Part shown: positions 53,318 through 64,000 of the stretch, piece by piece
How positions within the stretch are numbered: position 1 is the first letter of the stretch
Layout of the letters: each line of letters begins with the position of its first letter
NCBI GenBank assembly: GCA_018105865.1
Contig: CM030864.1
Span: 13,062,509-13,126,508 of the forward strand
Source of the DNA: Metaphire vulgaris
Taxonomy: Eukaryota; Annelida; Clitellata; Crassiclitellata; Megascolecidae
DNA: 64,000 nucleotides
Direction: 5' to 3'
Notes under the pieces: generated by a model
Seen by the model: the letters and a program-made list of their open reading frames with translations, nothing else
What the model was told of the DNA's origin: nothing
Database searches by the model: none
Position numbers and translations under genes: made by a program

Positions 53318-53572
53318 AAATTGATCTGTAATTTTGCCTCATTTTACAAGTAACACGACTGTAGAGGCGTTAACTAAAGAGGAAACAGTTTGTATTTGCA
53401 ATTATGTTGAGTTTGTGAATTATGCCTTGCAGTAGCCTTACTATGTTAAGGGCAATATTGGATGTAACAGAGTAGTTTTTTACTTTCGATTGTTTTCTTA
53501 GTTTGTGACACTTGCAGGATGCAGATACTGTAGCAGCTAAGATTTATTTTAGATATGATGATGACTATGGTG

Positions 53573-53573
53573 G

Positions 53574-53659
<86 letters not shown>
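53573..53659. repeat. (GAT)n microsatellite
   Basis: Almost 30 GAT units, downstream of the ATPase gene. The poly-Asp frame is an artefact. Confidence 0.97.
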
Positions 53660-53757
53660 GTACTAAGGGTGATTCAATCTTGATGTGTGAAAGCATTGCT
53701 TGTTGAATGATCTTGTGTTGAATATATATGTTGGCTTTTTAGTTGTGATTTAGTATA

Positions 53758-54160
53758 GGGGCTGTCCATTAATTATGTCACAAATTTTTGGACAATTTTT
53801 GACCCCCTCCACCCTTGTCAACAGCTGTCAACTATCAATTACCCCCTATAATTACATCAAAAACTTTAGACCCCCTAAGATCATTGACAGGTCCCAATAA
53901 CAAGGTTAATATTTTTGCGGTGATGACCATTTTGTCCCTGTTTTGCTCATCGAGTGTCAAGATGTGGTGGTGATGACCTTTTTTTGCCATGCTTTTTTCC
54001 ATTGTAATAAGTAGTATTCCATGAAATTTCCTACTTTTTGATTATTTGTAAAAAGTGAAATTGTTGATGTCAACTTCTCTTGACCCCCCTCTCCCACTGT
54101 CAACAACTGTAAAACTTTTTCAACCTCCCTAAATTGTTGACGTAATTAATGGACAGCCCC
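53758..54160. mobile_element. MITE with GGGGCTGTCCATTAATTA ends
   Basis: Inverted ends GGGGCTGTCCATTAATTA (plus ATGTCA left, CGTCAA right when inverted), flanked by ATA on both sides. 403 bp, no coding frame. A 3-bp target duplication suggests PIF/Harbinger, but the superfamily is not certain. Confidence 0.8.
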
Positions 54161-55229
54161 ATAGTGTATTTAAAGTGTTGAGCTATTTGGCTGTGTGTGT
54201 GTGTTTGTGCGCATTGCTAATAGCATTCATAGATATAACTACAGTGGATGATCAGCTACCATCACTGTCATTGTATGCTGATGCCTTGCATTGTATGCTG
54301 ACTGTTGTTGGCAAAATGCTCATATCCAAGGCCAGTCTCTTGAGCTTTCTTTTATTGAGTACAAATACAGTGTAAACTGAATTTCTTTTGCAGTTACTGT
54401 AAACGATGCTGAAATATTTATAAACTGAAAACTTTGCTGTGTAGACATGACATGCTTTTACCATTCTACCTCGTGAGTTCTCTTTTGACTTTGTGGCAAT
54501 TTGTAGTGTATTAAAATTAGTTGTTTTGGCATGGTTGCAAATTTTCAAGGATGAAAATGTATAATTAAAATGTTAATTATTGCACACTGATATTTAAACT
54601 GCTAAAACTTGAAAAGCCATTAAATTTCTCAAATAAATTTCAATTTAAAATTGCAGTATTATAAAATATCAAAGAGAATGCCCTGGAATTCAGGAATGCA
54701 CTGGCAGGAAAATGAATGATTATTTTCATTATCATCCTTGTAGTTATTATTCTTATAAATTGATCGTGGATTAGAAACAACAAATCATTGCATCAAACGT
54801 CTGTGAAGGATAATTATGGAATTTATGGCACAGATGTAATTGGCATTCTGCTGCATGGATTAAGGCATGTTTGGTATTAAAGTGTAGCAGATATACACTT
54901 GTCTAATTTTAAAATATCAATAGGCACTTTTTAGAAATGAAACAATGCTGAATAGGCCTAAATGTGAAAATAATTAAATGACGAATAAATATATATTAGT
55001 TTTAACTCTCTTACACACAACAATAGAGTATATACATTAGGAGTAAATAAATAAATAGAGTAAACAATAGATTAAGTCATAACGTAAATTACCAAACCTA
55101 CAAAATTGATTGATTTTTCAGAGATACTTAGAAAAGAATTCGGAGTTACCAAAATACATCTTTATTTTTAAATATTATCAAACTGGCACTCAATAATTGT
55201 TGCCTTAACTCCTCTAAATCATTCCTCCA
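54161..55229. other. Intergenic, AT-rich
   Basis: No exon, RNA gene or recognised repeat. It separates the ATPase gene from LINE debris upstream of DAW1. Confidence 0.5.
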
Positions 55230-55249
55230 AGCTCTAAATGATAACATAA

Positions 55250-55778
55250 CTGATAACAGCGCATAGTCTACAAGCGGTGTTGGCTGACTTTCCGCGCGCT
55301 TCGGGACCCTGCCTGCCCCAATTACTTGTCACGCCTGGTACGGAAACAAACGACGACCGGGTGCCGTCTCCAGCTGAGATCCAGCAGTCGCCACCGGCTT
55401 TACGTTCCTCCTCCGGCCAGGACTCGGAAGTTTGGCGAGCGCTCCATGACTCACGGCAACCCACTTCTGTGGAATGCGCTCCCCGATTCGCTGGCCGGGA
55501 CTATTTCTCCTGAAACGTTCGCCAAAGAACTGAAAACGTACTTGTTCACCAGATCGTACAGTTATTAGCTGTGTGTTGATTGTACAGCGCTTTTGGTTTT
55601 GGCCGATGGCCATGTTACGGCGCTTCATAAATAGTCGAATAATAATAATAATAATAACATACCTTCCCTATAGCTATTTTAAGAGAGGCTGAGCGCCTAA
55701 GAATAAGCAGCTACTGTTGTGCTGTTTGTCAAGGCGCTATAGAAATCCACGAGATTTTACTTACTTACTTACTTAAAT
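55250..55778 (+). mobile_element. LINE 3' ends, two fragments back to back
   Basis: 55430-55568 reads ERSMTHGNPLLWNALPDSLA, then FAKELKTYLF, a reverse transcriptase C-terminus with a stop, 3' sequence and (AAT)n at about 55628-55656. 55657-55778 is the (TTAC)n-tailed 3' segment also seen at 40394 and 50068. Confidence 0.75.
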
Positions 55779-55947
55779 GGAGAAACCACGTGATAATATT
55801 AAAGGACATCTACACTCTACAGCATAAAAATTCATTGATCTACACAGTCGAAATGATCTTTGTATCCGACCGCCATCTTCGTTGTTGTTATAGAAACGAG
55901 GAGCTTTGGTTTTTTTTTATAGAAGTGTTCTTCTTTGAAGAATTAAA

Positions 55948-58900
55948 ATGAAGCTAAAAAGATTTCTGTTGCGCTATTATCCACCGGGTAGGACAGCGAA
56001 GATTAAGATATTTTATTTCGTCTCTTTTATTCCTTAGCTTTACAAAGAAGAGGCGAAAGTAATGTAACTGTTCGACTGCACTTGGATCGTTAGCATTTCT
56101 CATATCAATTTAACGCAGAGTTCATGTTGAGCAGTATTTTGTATCAAACGCCATGAAGAAATTGCGCCAGGCTTTATCACTGATACCTCTAGATATGTGG
56201 GATACAGTTTGCATAATTGGTTACATTATTACTACTCATGACAGGTTATTTACTGATGACTTTTGAGATATTTCTCTTCATCAGGTATTCTTCATCTCGT
56301 GATGATGTCTGATGAAACTGATTGCATCTGCTCTCTCTGTTCTTCTTCCTTAGGTGCCCTGTGTCACTACATTGGCGATTATGGACCTCCACGCCTCCTT
56401 GTCGTTTGTAGATTGTATTAGTGCCGCTGTTGATGTTATATCTTTCATGTCACACAGCAGTCTTTTGATAAAAGTCATTTTATGCTTTCCTCTTGCTCTT
56501 TTCCCCTCCTTCACATTTCCAGTTATAACTAGGTTTTTCAGACCTTTATCCCTCATTATGTGTCCGACGAATTCAAGTTGCCTTTTCCTTATAGTTTGCA
56601 CCAGTTTTCGCCATGTATTTGCCCATATCAAGATTTCTTGGCTAGTTTTTTCTCTCTACAAAGTATCTTCAACATCATCCTCATAAATCACATTTCCACC
56701 GCTTTCAATTTTTTCTTCATTTGTTTAGAAATGGTCCATGTCTCGGCTCCATATAACAAGACTGACCAGACATATGCTTCCAAAACTCGTATTTTAGTTT
56801 GCACGCTGACATTTGCGTGCCAACATTTGTGCGATAATTACTATAGGGTTAGGATTAGCATTAGGGTTAGAGTTAAGGTTAGAATTCGGGGCTAGAGATA
56901 GGGTTAACCATGTCATTTAAACTTATAGCACAATTATTATATTGGAGCATAGTCATGTTTCAAAATACGTGCTTTTGTCAGTCACGCATTTGTCGGCAGG
57001 CATTTGTCAATTTTACATTTGCACATTTGTTGTTCATGTGAATGTCAATCGCGCAAATGTCGGGGCACAAATTTCAGGTGTGCAAATGTTGAGGTACCAA
57101 TTAGTCTGATCAGATTGATCTTGAAAAGACCTTCACATTTGGTGTTAGACTATATAATTGTAGGTGATGCCTTTGAAATCTTTGGGTAATCTTGAGTATC
57201 TTATCATGAATTGAATTCATTACTTTGCTTTGTCTTATTATGCAGGAATCATTCTGGAGTATGAACAAGGAGGAATTTTGAAGACAAAGTCGATTGATTT
57301 GCTTGATTTGAAGCCAGAGTAAACAAATTAAATAGTTATTTGCTAATTTGTTTCAACAGAATTTCTAATGGTGAAGTTGATGGTTCTGAAAATGACATAA
57401 TTTGTGATTCTGAATCTGATGATATTATTGCTGCAGTAGCTGTGTCTATGGTAGATGGTTTTATTGCATAAAACTGAAGGATTTATGATGACCTCTCTTT
57501 GCCTTTTTATGTGAAACAGATTGAATCTGTCACTATGCTGCCTATCAGTGACATTTGTTTAATTTTTGCTTCTATTGGATTTAATGCTTTTACTATAATT
57601 TTGGACTTCTTTTTTGTCAGTGCAGTGGTCACAGCAACTGTTAGCCATGTAATATCAATAATGTAACAGTTGATTGTTTGAAATGTTAGAGATAAATTGG
57701 CATATTTGAATTTTTTTCTTTATTTTCAGAACCGATGTTGATGCTGTGGTTGACGAAATTGCACGGAAGGAGCCGCTTATAACCTCTTCAAAATTGGAAC
57801 AAGTTCGAAAGCTAATAACACGTATCCTTTTGATTGCTAGAAAGACTTAAAGAGGATTCAAGTGCTTAGCAGCAGTGTCAGCCGAGCAACTCAACACTGA
57901 TAATCGATGCCTTATTTAGTTCTTTCTCACAGAATTGACCGGTTGAATCTCAGTGCAAAGGCTGTGCTGTCGTCTGTTGATCTGCCCATTCGATTTGTTT
58001 AAAGTAGTATTTCTGTTTCAAGAGTTTTGACGTATTTTGTTTTTGCTCGTTTCCTGAACGTCATTTGCATGACAGGGCTGCAGGACAAGTTGCTTCAGAC
58101 TGAAGATCATCAGTTCTATTTATTTAAGGTGAGCCTTCACTTGGTTGCACTGTGTTGGTATCATGTGCTTACATATGACATTCATGGATTATGAGATTTA
58201 GCATAGGACAACCAAGGTTAGACTGGACGGGTAATGTTTGATTGTTTGCTAAAAGCTGGGTCTTTGATGTACAATAATATACTTGCCATAAACCCTTGAA
58301 AAGCTGCATTTCTCCCTCTGGAACCCTATTTCGCCTAAGTAAATTGTAATTGCATTAATCCCATTTAAATTGATTGCACTTTAGCAACTCACAGTCTCTG
58401 CTCGCAACCTAATTATTTTTGATAAAACAGCAGCTTTTAGCAACCATGTTCATAGGATATGTAGAGCTACTCTCCTTCTCTCCTTTGCAGATAAGAGATA
58501 TTCATAGGATCCAATATCTTGTGCCTGAATCTGCCCTCATCCCTCTTGTCAATGCTTTTGTCACCAGCTAAATTGACCATTGTAATTCTTTGTATTAATG
58601 AAATTGCCAAATCTAATGTGCAAAAGCTTCACAGATTCAAGGAGTATGGCCATTAGTAAAAGCCATGTGCATGACCACTTCAGATCTGTTGTTAAAAATT
58701 TAATTTACACTGGCTGTCGATCCTAAGTTCCATCTTATATCAGCAAAAACATCATCATTCAACAATATATGTCGACTCCTTGCTTAATGTTCCCAGAACT
58801 AGTGAAACTAGAATAGAGCGGTTTCTGAGGCAGGAACAAGGTTCTGGAACTTTCTTCTTCCTGTCTTTGGATCTTCCAATGAACTGATCACTTTCAAATC

Positions 58901-59098
58901 AAGACTCAAAACTCTTCTCTTTCAGTTCACTTTTCCTCCATGGCCTGCCTTCCTGTCTCCCACTGACTGATGTCTGGAATGACCTGGCCTTTTATGGCTA
59001 AGATTTATAAGATTATTATTGCATTATTATTTGTCAGCATGGATTGGACATTGTCTGCATGGTGCTTTAAACTGATGCCCATTGGAAATACTGAATGT

Positions 59099-59138
<40 letters not shown>

Positions 59139-59907
59139 CTTGTTCTGTGTATGTGCTGTTGTTTAGGTGTTACGGGCACACATTTTACCATTGACAAATG
59201 TTGCTTTCAACAAATCTGGATCTAAGTGAGTTTGCAGTTAATTTTCTAACAGAAAGCTTTTGCTGTTTCTCCTTTGTGTTAATTGCATTCTGCAGACAGA
59301 GATTAGAGCTGAAGATGAATCTGATGAGATATTAATTGACAGTGTTCTTTCATTTGTCATTGAAGATTGTTGATGATTTTTGCAGTTGATGTCTGTTTTG
59401 TTACCTTTGGTTGAAGCTTTATAACTGGGAGCTATGACAGAACGTGTAAGGTGTGGGAGACATCTTCCGGTCAGGAGCTGTTTACACTAGAGGGCCACAA
59501 GAATGTTGTCTATGCGATCGCTTATAACAACCCTTACGGGTGAGTCCTCAGCCATTCGCTTCATAGTTCTCATCTGGCAGTAACTTCTGTGTATGATGAT
59601 AATCATATGCTTTAACTAACAGCACACCAATCCAGGCTGCCAGAGAACCATTTGATGTGAAAATAACAGCCAGAATGCAGTCTATGCAGACGATGCAGGG
59701 CACCACACAGTTCAGTTGAAATCATTCATTTGTAGTAGAGGCAACACTGTCACTGGGTTCCAGAACACTTTTAATCAAGAGCAAATTCTGAAATGTAATT
59801 TTCTTTCTAAAGAAATGATCTGCAATTCTCATCACAAGACTTTTCAGATTTTCTGCTAAAGAGTTTAAATTCTTACCATTTGGCAACTATGACAGAGGGG
59901 AATTAGA

Positions 59908-59977
<70 letters not shown>

Positions 59978-62853
59978 ATCTCATTGTGGTGAAGGAAAGC
60001 AGTCTCATAGGACCGTCGATCTGGTTACAGCCTCCCTTGTGTACCACTTTCACGTAGATGACCTGTAAGATGGTTTCTTGATGTTCTGGAGGTGGCCAAG
60101 GCCTTTGCTTAGAGATGTTGTCAGGAAGAACATCTGGCCACAGAAGTTATCTTCATCAAGTATTTCTGCAAAGCTGGACATGTATCTTGATCAAACAAGA
60201 ATGTTTTCTGGTCAGTTAGAAGCAGCATAATTCTGTGTGTGGGCACATTTTATTTATTACCAGTCTGATTAAATTATATTATTATAATAGATATAATTTT
60301 TAAATATTTTGTGAAATTTTGAAAAATTGTAATGGCAAATTATTGCATGTGATATCATTTGTAACTGGTTTTAGTTAAGTGTTTTACTGTACAGAGTATT
60401 AGAATTTCAAAATATGTTCTTTTCAGTATGATGATTCCATGCATTTGTTTGTTTATTTGCAATGCATGAATTATCCTAGAGACAAGATTGCAACTGGTTC
60501 TTTTGACAAAACCTGTAAATTGTGGAGTTCTGAAACAGGAAAATGCTTCTTCACATTTCGGGGCCACACAGCCGAAGTTGTAAGTCATTTCATGAGCGGA
60601 AGAATTACACAAAGTAATTTCAATGCATTTGCTCTGATCACTGCAATGGATACAAGAGCGAATTCACTCAATAGCCTGTTTGCAAACAACAGTTTTTCTT
60701 TACTACATAATTAGGATCTGATACAAATACTAATATCAGTAAGAAATTCAAAATTGATAGGTATTATTTTAATATGTTTTGATTAATTTTACCCATATGA
60801 AAATTTTTGAATATAATGATTGATTGAGAACAGTCCTACTTTGCATTATGACATTTGTGTATTTATTTTTAGGTGAGTGTTGCGTTTAACCCACAGAGCA
60901 CATATTTAGCCACAGCCAGCATGGACAAAACAGCCAAAATATGGGACATTGAAACTGGGGCAGAAAGGTGTGCCCTATTGGTGAGTGGAATCCATGTGTA
61001 ATCTGTCATTGCTTATTTATTTGTCATTAATTTTAATGACAAATAAGTGCGTCTTTACTCTTTAGTCTCGTTTGCAACAAGACTAAAGACAAACTTATTT
61101 AGGATCTCGTTTAAATGCAATGTGTAAAGCACTTTGTTAAGCCTGCCTTGAAATAGCACTTTATAAGTCAGTGTTTCTCAAACTTTTTCGTCTTGCGGCA
61201 CTCTAGAAATACGTGAAAACATCGGCGGCACACTTGAAAAGACGCCACATTAAAGCCAGTGAACATCAGTATGATACAGTCATAAAAGCCTAGTTATAGA
61301 GCACCTGGAAGGTCAACGTTGGGCAGAGAATTTAAGAATTTGACTAACTTAGGCCATCAATGAGCATAATTTCTATGGTTACTATACAGAGGGTGATCGG
61401 GGCAGGGAGACGATATCTCAACCAAATACAGTCCGATTTTCAAAATGTTTGATTAATTTTGTTCCAATTATATTCCCTACAACTTTGCCGTAACCAAAGA
61501 TTTAAGATAGACTACCACTCAACCGTTTTTGCTACACAGCTTGGAACCCAAAAAATTTTGGAGGGAGGGTTTGTTTTAGGCCAGAAAGTGGTCCCCTCGC
61601 AATTTTTTTAAAATTTTTGCATGGATCGTTTGAAAGAGGAATAAAAATGCAAAACATTGGTGTATACCTCATCTTTTTAGCCTTCAAAGTTTCCGAACAA
61701 TTGCAAGTTGAAAACAATCTAAAATTACGTGAAAATACGCAAAACCGCTGATTTCTTAAGGGGTTTAGATCGTTGACCAACTTAGACCGATTTTGTTGGT
61801 TGCCTGCAGTTGACCTTCCACTTCCAGGTGCTCTACCTAGGCTTCTATGGGTACAATATGCATGTATATTCGGAATCCATTGCCTCATAGAGCTTAGAAA
61901 GAAGTCAAATTTAAGTGGTCAGGTTTTTATGAAGTTCACAACTTGATTAGCTTGGTTCAGAGAACAGATGCAAGTCCTCTCTGCCGGCACACAGTCGCTC
62001 TGCAGATAACACCCCCCCCCTTAGGTGCCACAAACCAGACACCGGGCAGGGGTTGTATTTTAATGACTTAGCCTACTTGGCCCCATGTAGTTTTAACTGC
62101 AAAAGTCACAACCCCTCCATACCAGCATCGTCTCGTATACCAAGGGGCTTTGCATGCAATGCTGCGCTTCCCGTCCTCCAAGGTCCCAGAGGGTGAATTA
62201 TCAAGACTCTAGATTTCATCAGACTCGTCGGTGACGCTACGACCCTCACTGGCTATGCGTAAAAGACAGAGTATTGGAGCACAGTCATTGATCTGAGATA
62301 TTTAAAACATTGACATTTTAAATTTAATAGAATTTCCAACAAATCCCACGGCACACCTGATAATCTCGCGCGGCACACTAGTGTGCCGCGGCACACAGTT
62401 TGAGAAACACTGCTATAAGTTGACATATTGACATATACAATTATCATTGGTCACAATAGCAATCATTTGTCTTCTCATAGAAATTTGTCTCTAACACTTT
62501 CTGGACTGAACTTATCCAAAATTATTGTAAGTGTTCTTATGATCATCGTCATCGGCAGCTCTGACACTTGTTCTTATTTATTGGCATTATATTTGTTTAG
62601 TGGTATTATTACTTATTAGAATTATCTTTATTGATGACTTGAGAATCTTTAGCTGCACTGTTCATCTGTATTCGTCTAGGGCCATTCAGAGGAAATAATA
62701 ACGGTTACGTTTAACACAACAGGGACTCAGCTGATAACTGGATCTTTTGATCACACAATCTCCATCTGGGATGTTCACAGTGGCAAGTAAGTAAGCAACT
62801 TCCGTCTAAAGGAGGTCTCTGTCGATGTTCACATTCATCAGCGATTGAATTCA

Positions 62854-62914
<61 letters not shown>

Positions 62915-64000
62915 TTGATGAGGATGCCACTGTTCTTCCAATGCCTTTGGCTGTCATTAGACCGAGCAACAGGGCACAGAATGCACAAGAACCGTTATGT
63001 TTGTGTGATTTCAGTTTTCGTCATCCTATCATTTAATTTGTTTTCACAGGAGAATTCACACATTGATTGGACACAGAGCAGAGATCAGCAGTGCACAGTT
63101 CAACTGGGATTGCTCACTGATTGCAAGTGGATCAATGGATAAAACGGTTAAAATCTGGGATCCAGCAAACGGTAAGTCAGAGACGATTCTCTTCTTCTCT
63201 TAATCATAATGGACAATAATACATCGTAAGCTTCTGTTATTCTTCTGTCCATCAGATATCTATATTTAATATCAGTTTTACTTACTGTAGATGTACTTGA
63301 GCTGGTTTGCCTTGGTGGCTCTCTCAGTAGAGTGTCAGCTCTGAAACCAGGTGATGTTTCATTAGCCCGGGTTCAAATCTCAGGTGGTTGGAGAATTTGT
63401 TTCTCATGCAGTCATATACGTCCGCCAACACACAGTGGAAATTTAAGTGTCTGTGTAATGCAATGGTCACCGAACTTTATTGACAGTGGGTCAGACAGCT
63501 GAAGGAATTACAAAAGTATGATGCTATTGCACCTAGTTTTATTAGGAAAATTTAGGTGGCAGGCCGGATAAACTGACCTCGTGGGCTGAATATGGCCCAT
63601 GGCCTCCTGGTGTAATATGTATTAAAGTTTTGCTGTGATCTGATATATTACTGGCAAAGAAGCTGTAGTACAGTAGCTGTCTACCAAGAAGGGCCGCTAT
63701 AATAAATGCCTGACAGAGAGCTGAACACAACTGGGCTAGGTTTGGGGTTACAGTAGTTAGGCTATTAGGGTTAGGGTTAGGGTGTTCGTTAGTTAGTGTG
63801 TTAGGGTTTTTCCATGCATGAATTATTTGAGGCCTGATTTTAGCTGTGCAGTTAGTGGAGTCTTGTGCAGCTACTTATTCAGTGACTGTTAGTCAGTATT
63901 TTGCCCGGCAGTTAATGTGTTAAATTGGAATGAGATAAAAATCCAGATTAACTTATGCATTTTTGAAAACATTTGTTGAATTGTTGGAAAATATTTCAGC
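55948..64000 (+). CDS. DAW1: Dynein assembly factor with WD repeats 1 (3' end outside window)
   Basis: DAW1 (WDR69) is a WD40 protein needed to deliver outer-arm dynein to cilia. Exons: 55948-55987, 57246-57318, 57730-57821, 58076-58128, 59167-59225, 59417-59539, 60480-60579, 60873-60980, 62680-62786, 63050-63171, and an acceptor (ATATTTCAG) with one exon base at 64000. All joins agree in phase. The start [14 protein letters not shown], then [39 protein letters not shown] and the WD repeats [53 protein letters not shown] and [14 protein letters not shown] match human DAW1 almost position by position. Five of its eight repeats lie in the window. Introns contain LINEs, a hAT element, (GT)n and (GA)n runs and a SINE. 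Confidence 0.95.
56350..56790 (-). mobile_element. LINE C-terminal fragment in DAW1 intron 1
   Basis: Minus strand: [37 protein letters not shown] and [18 protein letters not shown] before a stop. Related to the LINE at 32176. Opposite to DAW1. Confidence 0.8.
56797..57098. mobile_element. Candidate fold-back element with TTAGGG-like centre
   Basis: Left and right edges carry inverted arms of repeated ACATTTG units (GACATTTGCG, CAACATTTGTGCG; reverse-complemented GACATTTGCGC at the right). The right end read inverted begins GGTACC. The centre at 56845-56905 has several TTAGGGTTAG-like units. The flanks match only partly (6 of 9), so the limits are approximate. Confidence 0.45.
58400..58995 (+). 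mobile_element. CR1/L2-like LINE fragment in DAW1 intron 4
   Basis: Decayed reverse transcriptase coding: [16 protein letters not shown], then a poorly preserved central part and [20 protein letters not shown] residues, followed by the 3' phrase shared with 28180-28381. Many stops. Confidence 0.55.
59105..59138. repeat. (GT)n microsatellite
   Basis: About 17 GT units, 28 bases upstream of DAW1 exon 5. Confidence 0.95.
59911..59975. repeat. (GA)n microsatellite
   Basis: About 32 GA units in DAW1 intron 6. Confidence 0.96.
61169..62412. mobile_element. Charlie-like non-autonomous hAT element in DAW1 intron 8
   Basis: Ends CAGTGTTTCTCAAACT in inverted orientation. The flanks TTATAAGT and CTATAAGT agree at 7 of 8 bases. 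Sub-terminal parts share GGCACACTT/GGCACACT motifs. 1244 bp; no transposase frame was seen. Confidence 0.8.
62861..62910. repeat. (GA)n microsatellite
   Basis: About 25 GA units in DAW1 intron 9. Confidence 0.96.
63300..63440 (+). repeat. tRNA-derived SINE (5' part)
   Basis: A-box-like TGGCTCTCTCAGTAGAGTG and B-box GGGTTCAAATCTC about 40 bases apart. No acceptor stem pairing, so not a tRNA gene. Confidence 0.5.
63755..63810. repeat. Short interstitial TTAGGG run
   Basis: TTAGGGTTAGGGTTAGGG with diverged flanks, in the last complete DAW1 intron. Confidence 0.8.

Noticed and set aside
53512..53706. Poly-Asp protein
   Set aside because: Translation of the (GAT)n microsatellite without an ATG start.

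Overview
This window is eukaryotic and almost certainly from an invertebrate animal. It is AT-rich, its genes are split into many small exons by long introns, and it is crowded with microsatellites, non-LTR retrotransposon fragments, hAT elements and MITEs. The gene content is metazoan: cytosolic aconitase/IRP1, the axonemal dynein assembly factor DAW1, an ARL6IP4-type nuclear protein and the C-terminal tail of an ACK (TNK) tyrosine kinase. DAW1 implies motile cilia. I cannot name the phylum from the sequence.

Layout. About 132-7575 (minus strand): an unrecognised gene whose first exon encodes a lipid-anchor-like start (MGCVCLSK) and whose later exons are Ser-, Gln- and His-rich. 7576-9110: a short divergent promoter region. 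9111-25949 (plus): a 22-exon ACO1/IRP1 gene of about 893 codons, in which 21 exons splice cleanly and one, carrying the catalytic Ser-Arg loop, is present only in disrupted form. 26000-35460: a transposon nest, including an 8-bp-TSD hAT element with two retrotransposon copies inserted at one site. 35468-36604 (plus): a single-exon ACK-like tail gene with a UBA domain but no visible kinase. 39284-42640: an orphan possible exon, then LINE debris including a CR1-like reverse transcriptase on the minus strand. 45257-47784 (plus): ARL6IP4 homologue. 52016-53317 (plus): an intronless P-loop ATPase with a patchily distributed type of domain. 55948 to the window end (plus): the first eleven exons of DAW1, running off the right edge.

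The genes do not form a pathway; they are ordinary neighbours in an animal genome. The most unusual material is (1) the broken ACO1 exon, (2) a kinase-less ACK tail, and (3) a family of short fold-back elements (14227-14659, 45772-46086, 50953-51268) with GGT termini, 8-9 bp target duplications and arms built of short tandem repeats whose sequence differs in each element.

Exon boundaries were read by eye from GT/AG dinucleotides, reading-frame phase and remembered family conservation. All named homologies are from recognition, not from a search.
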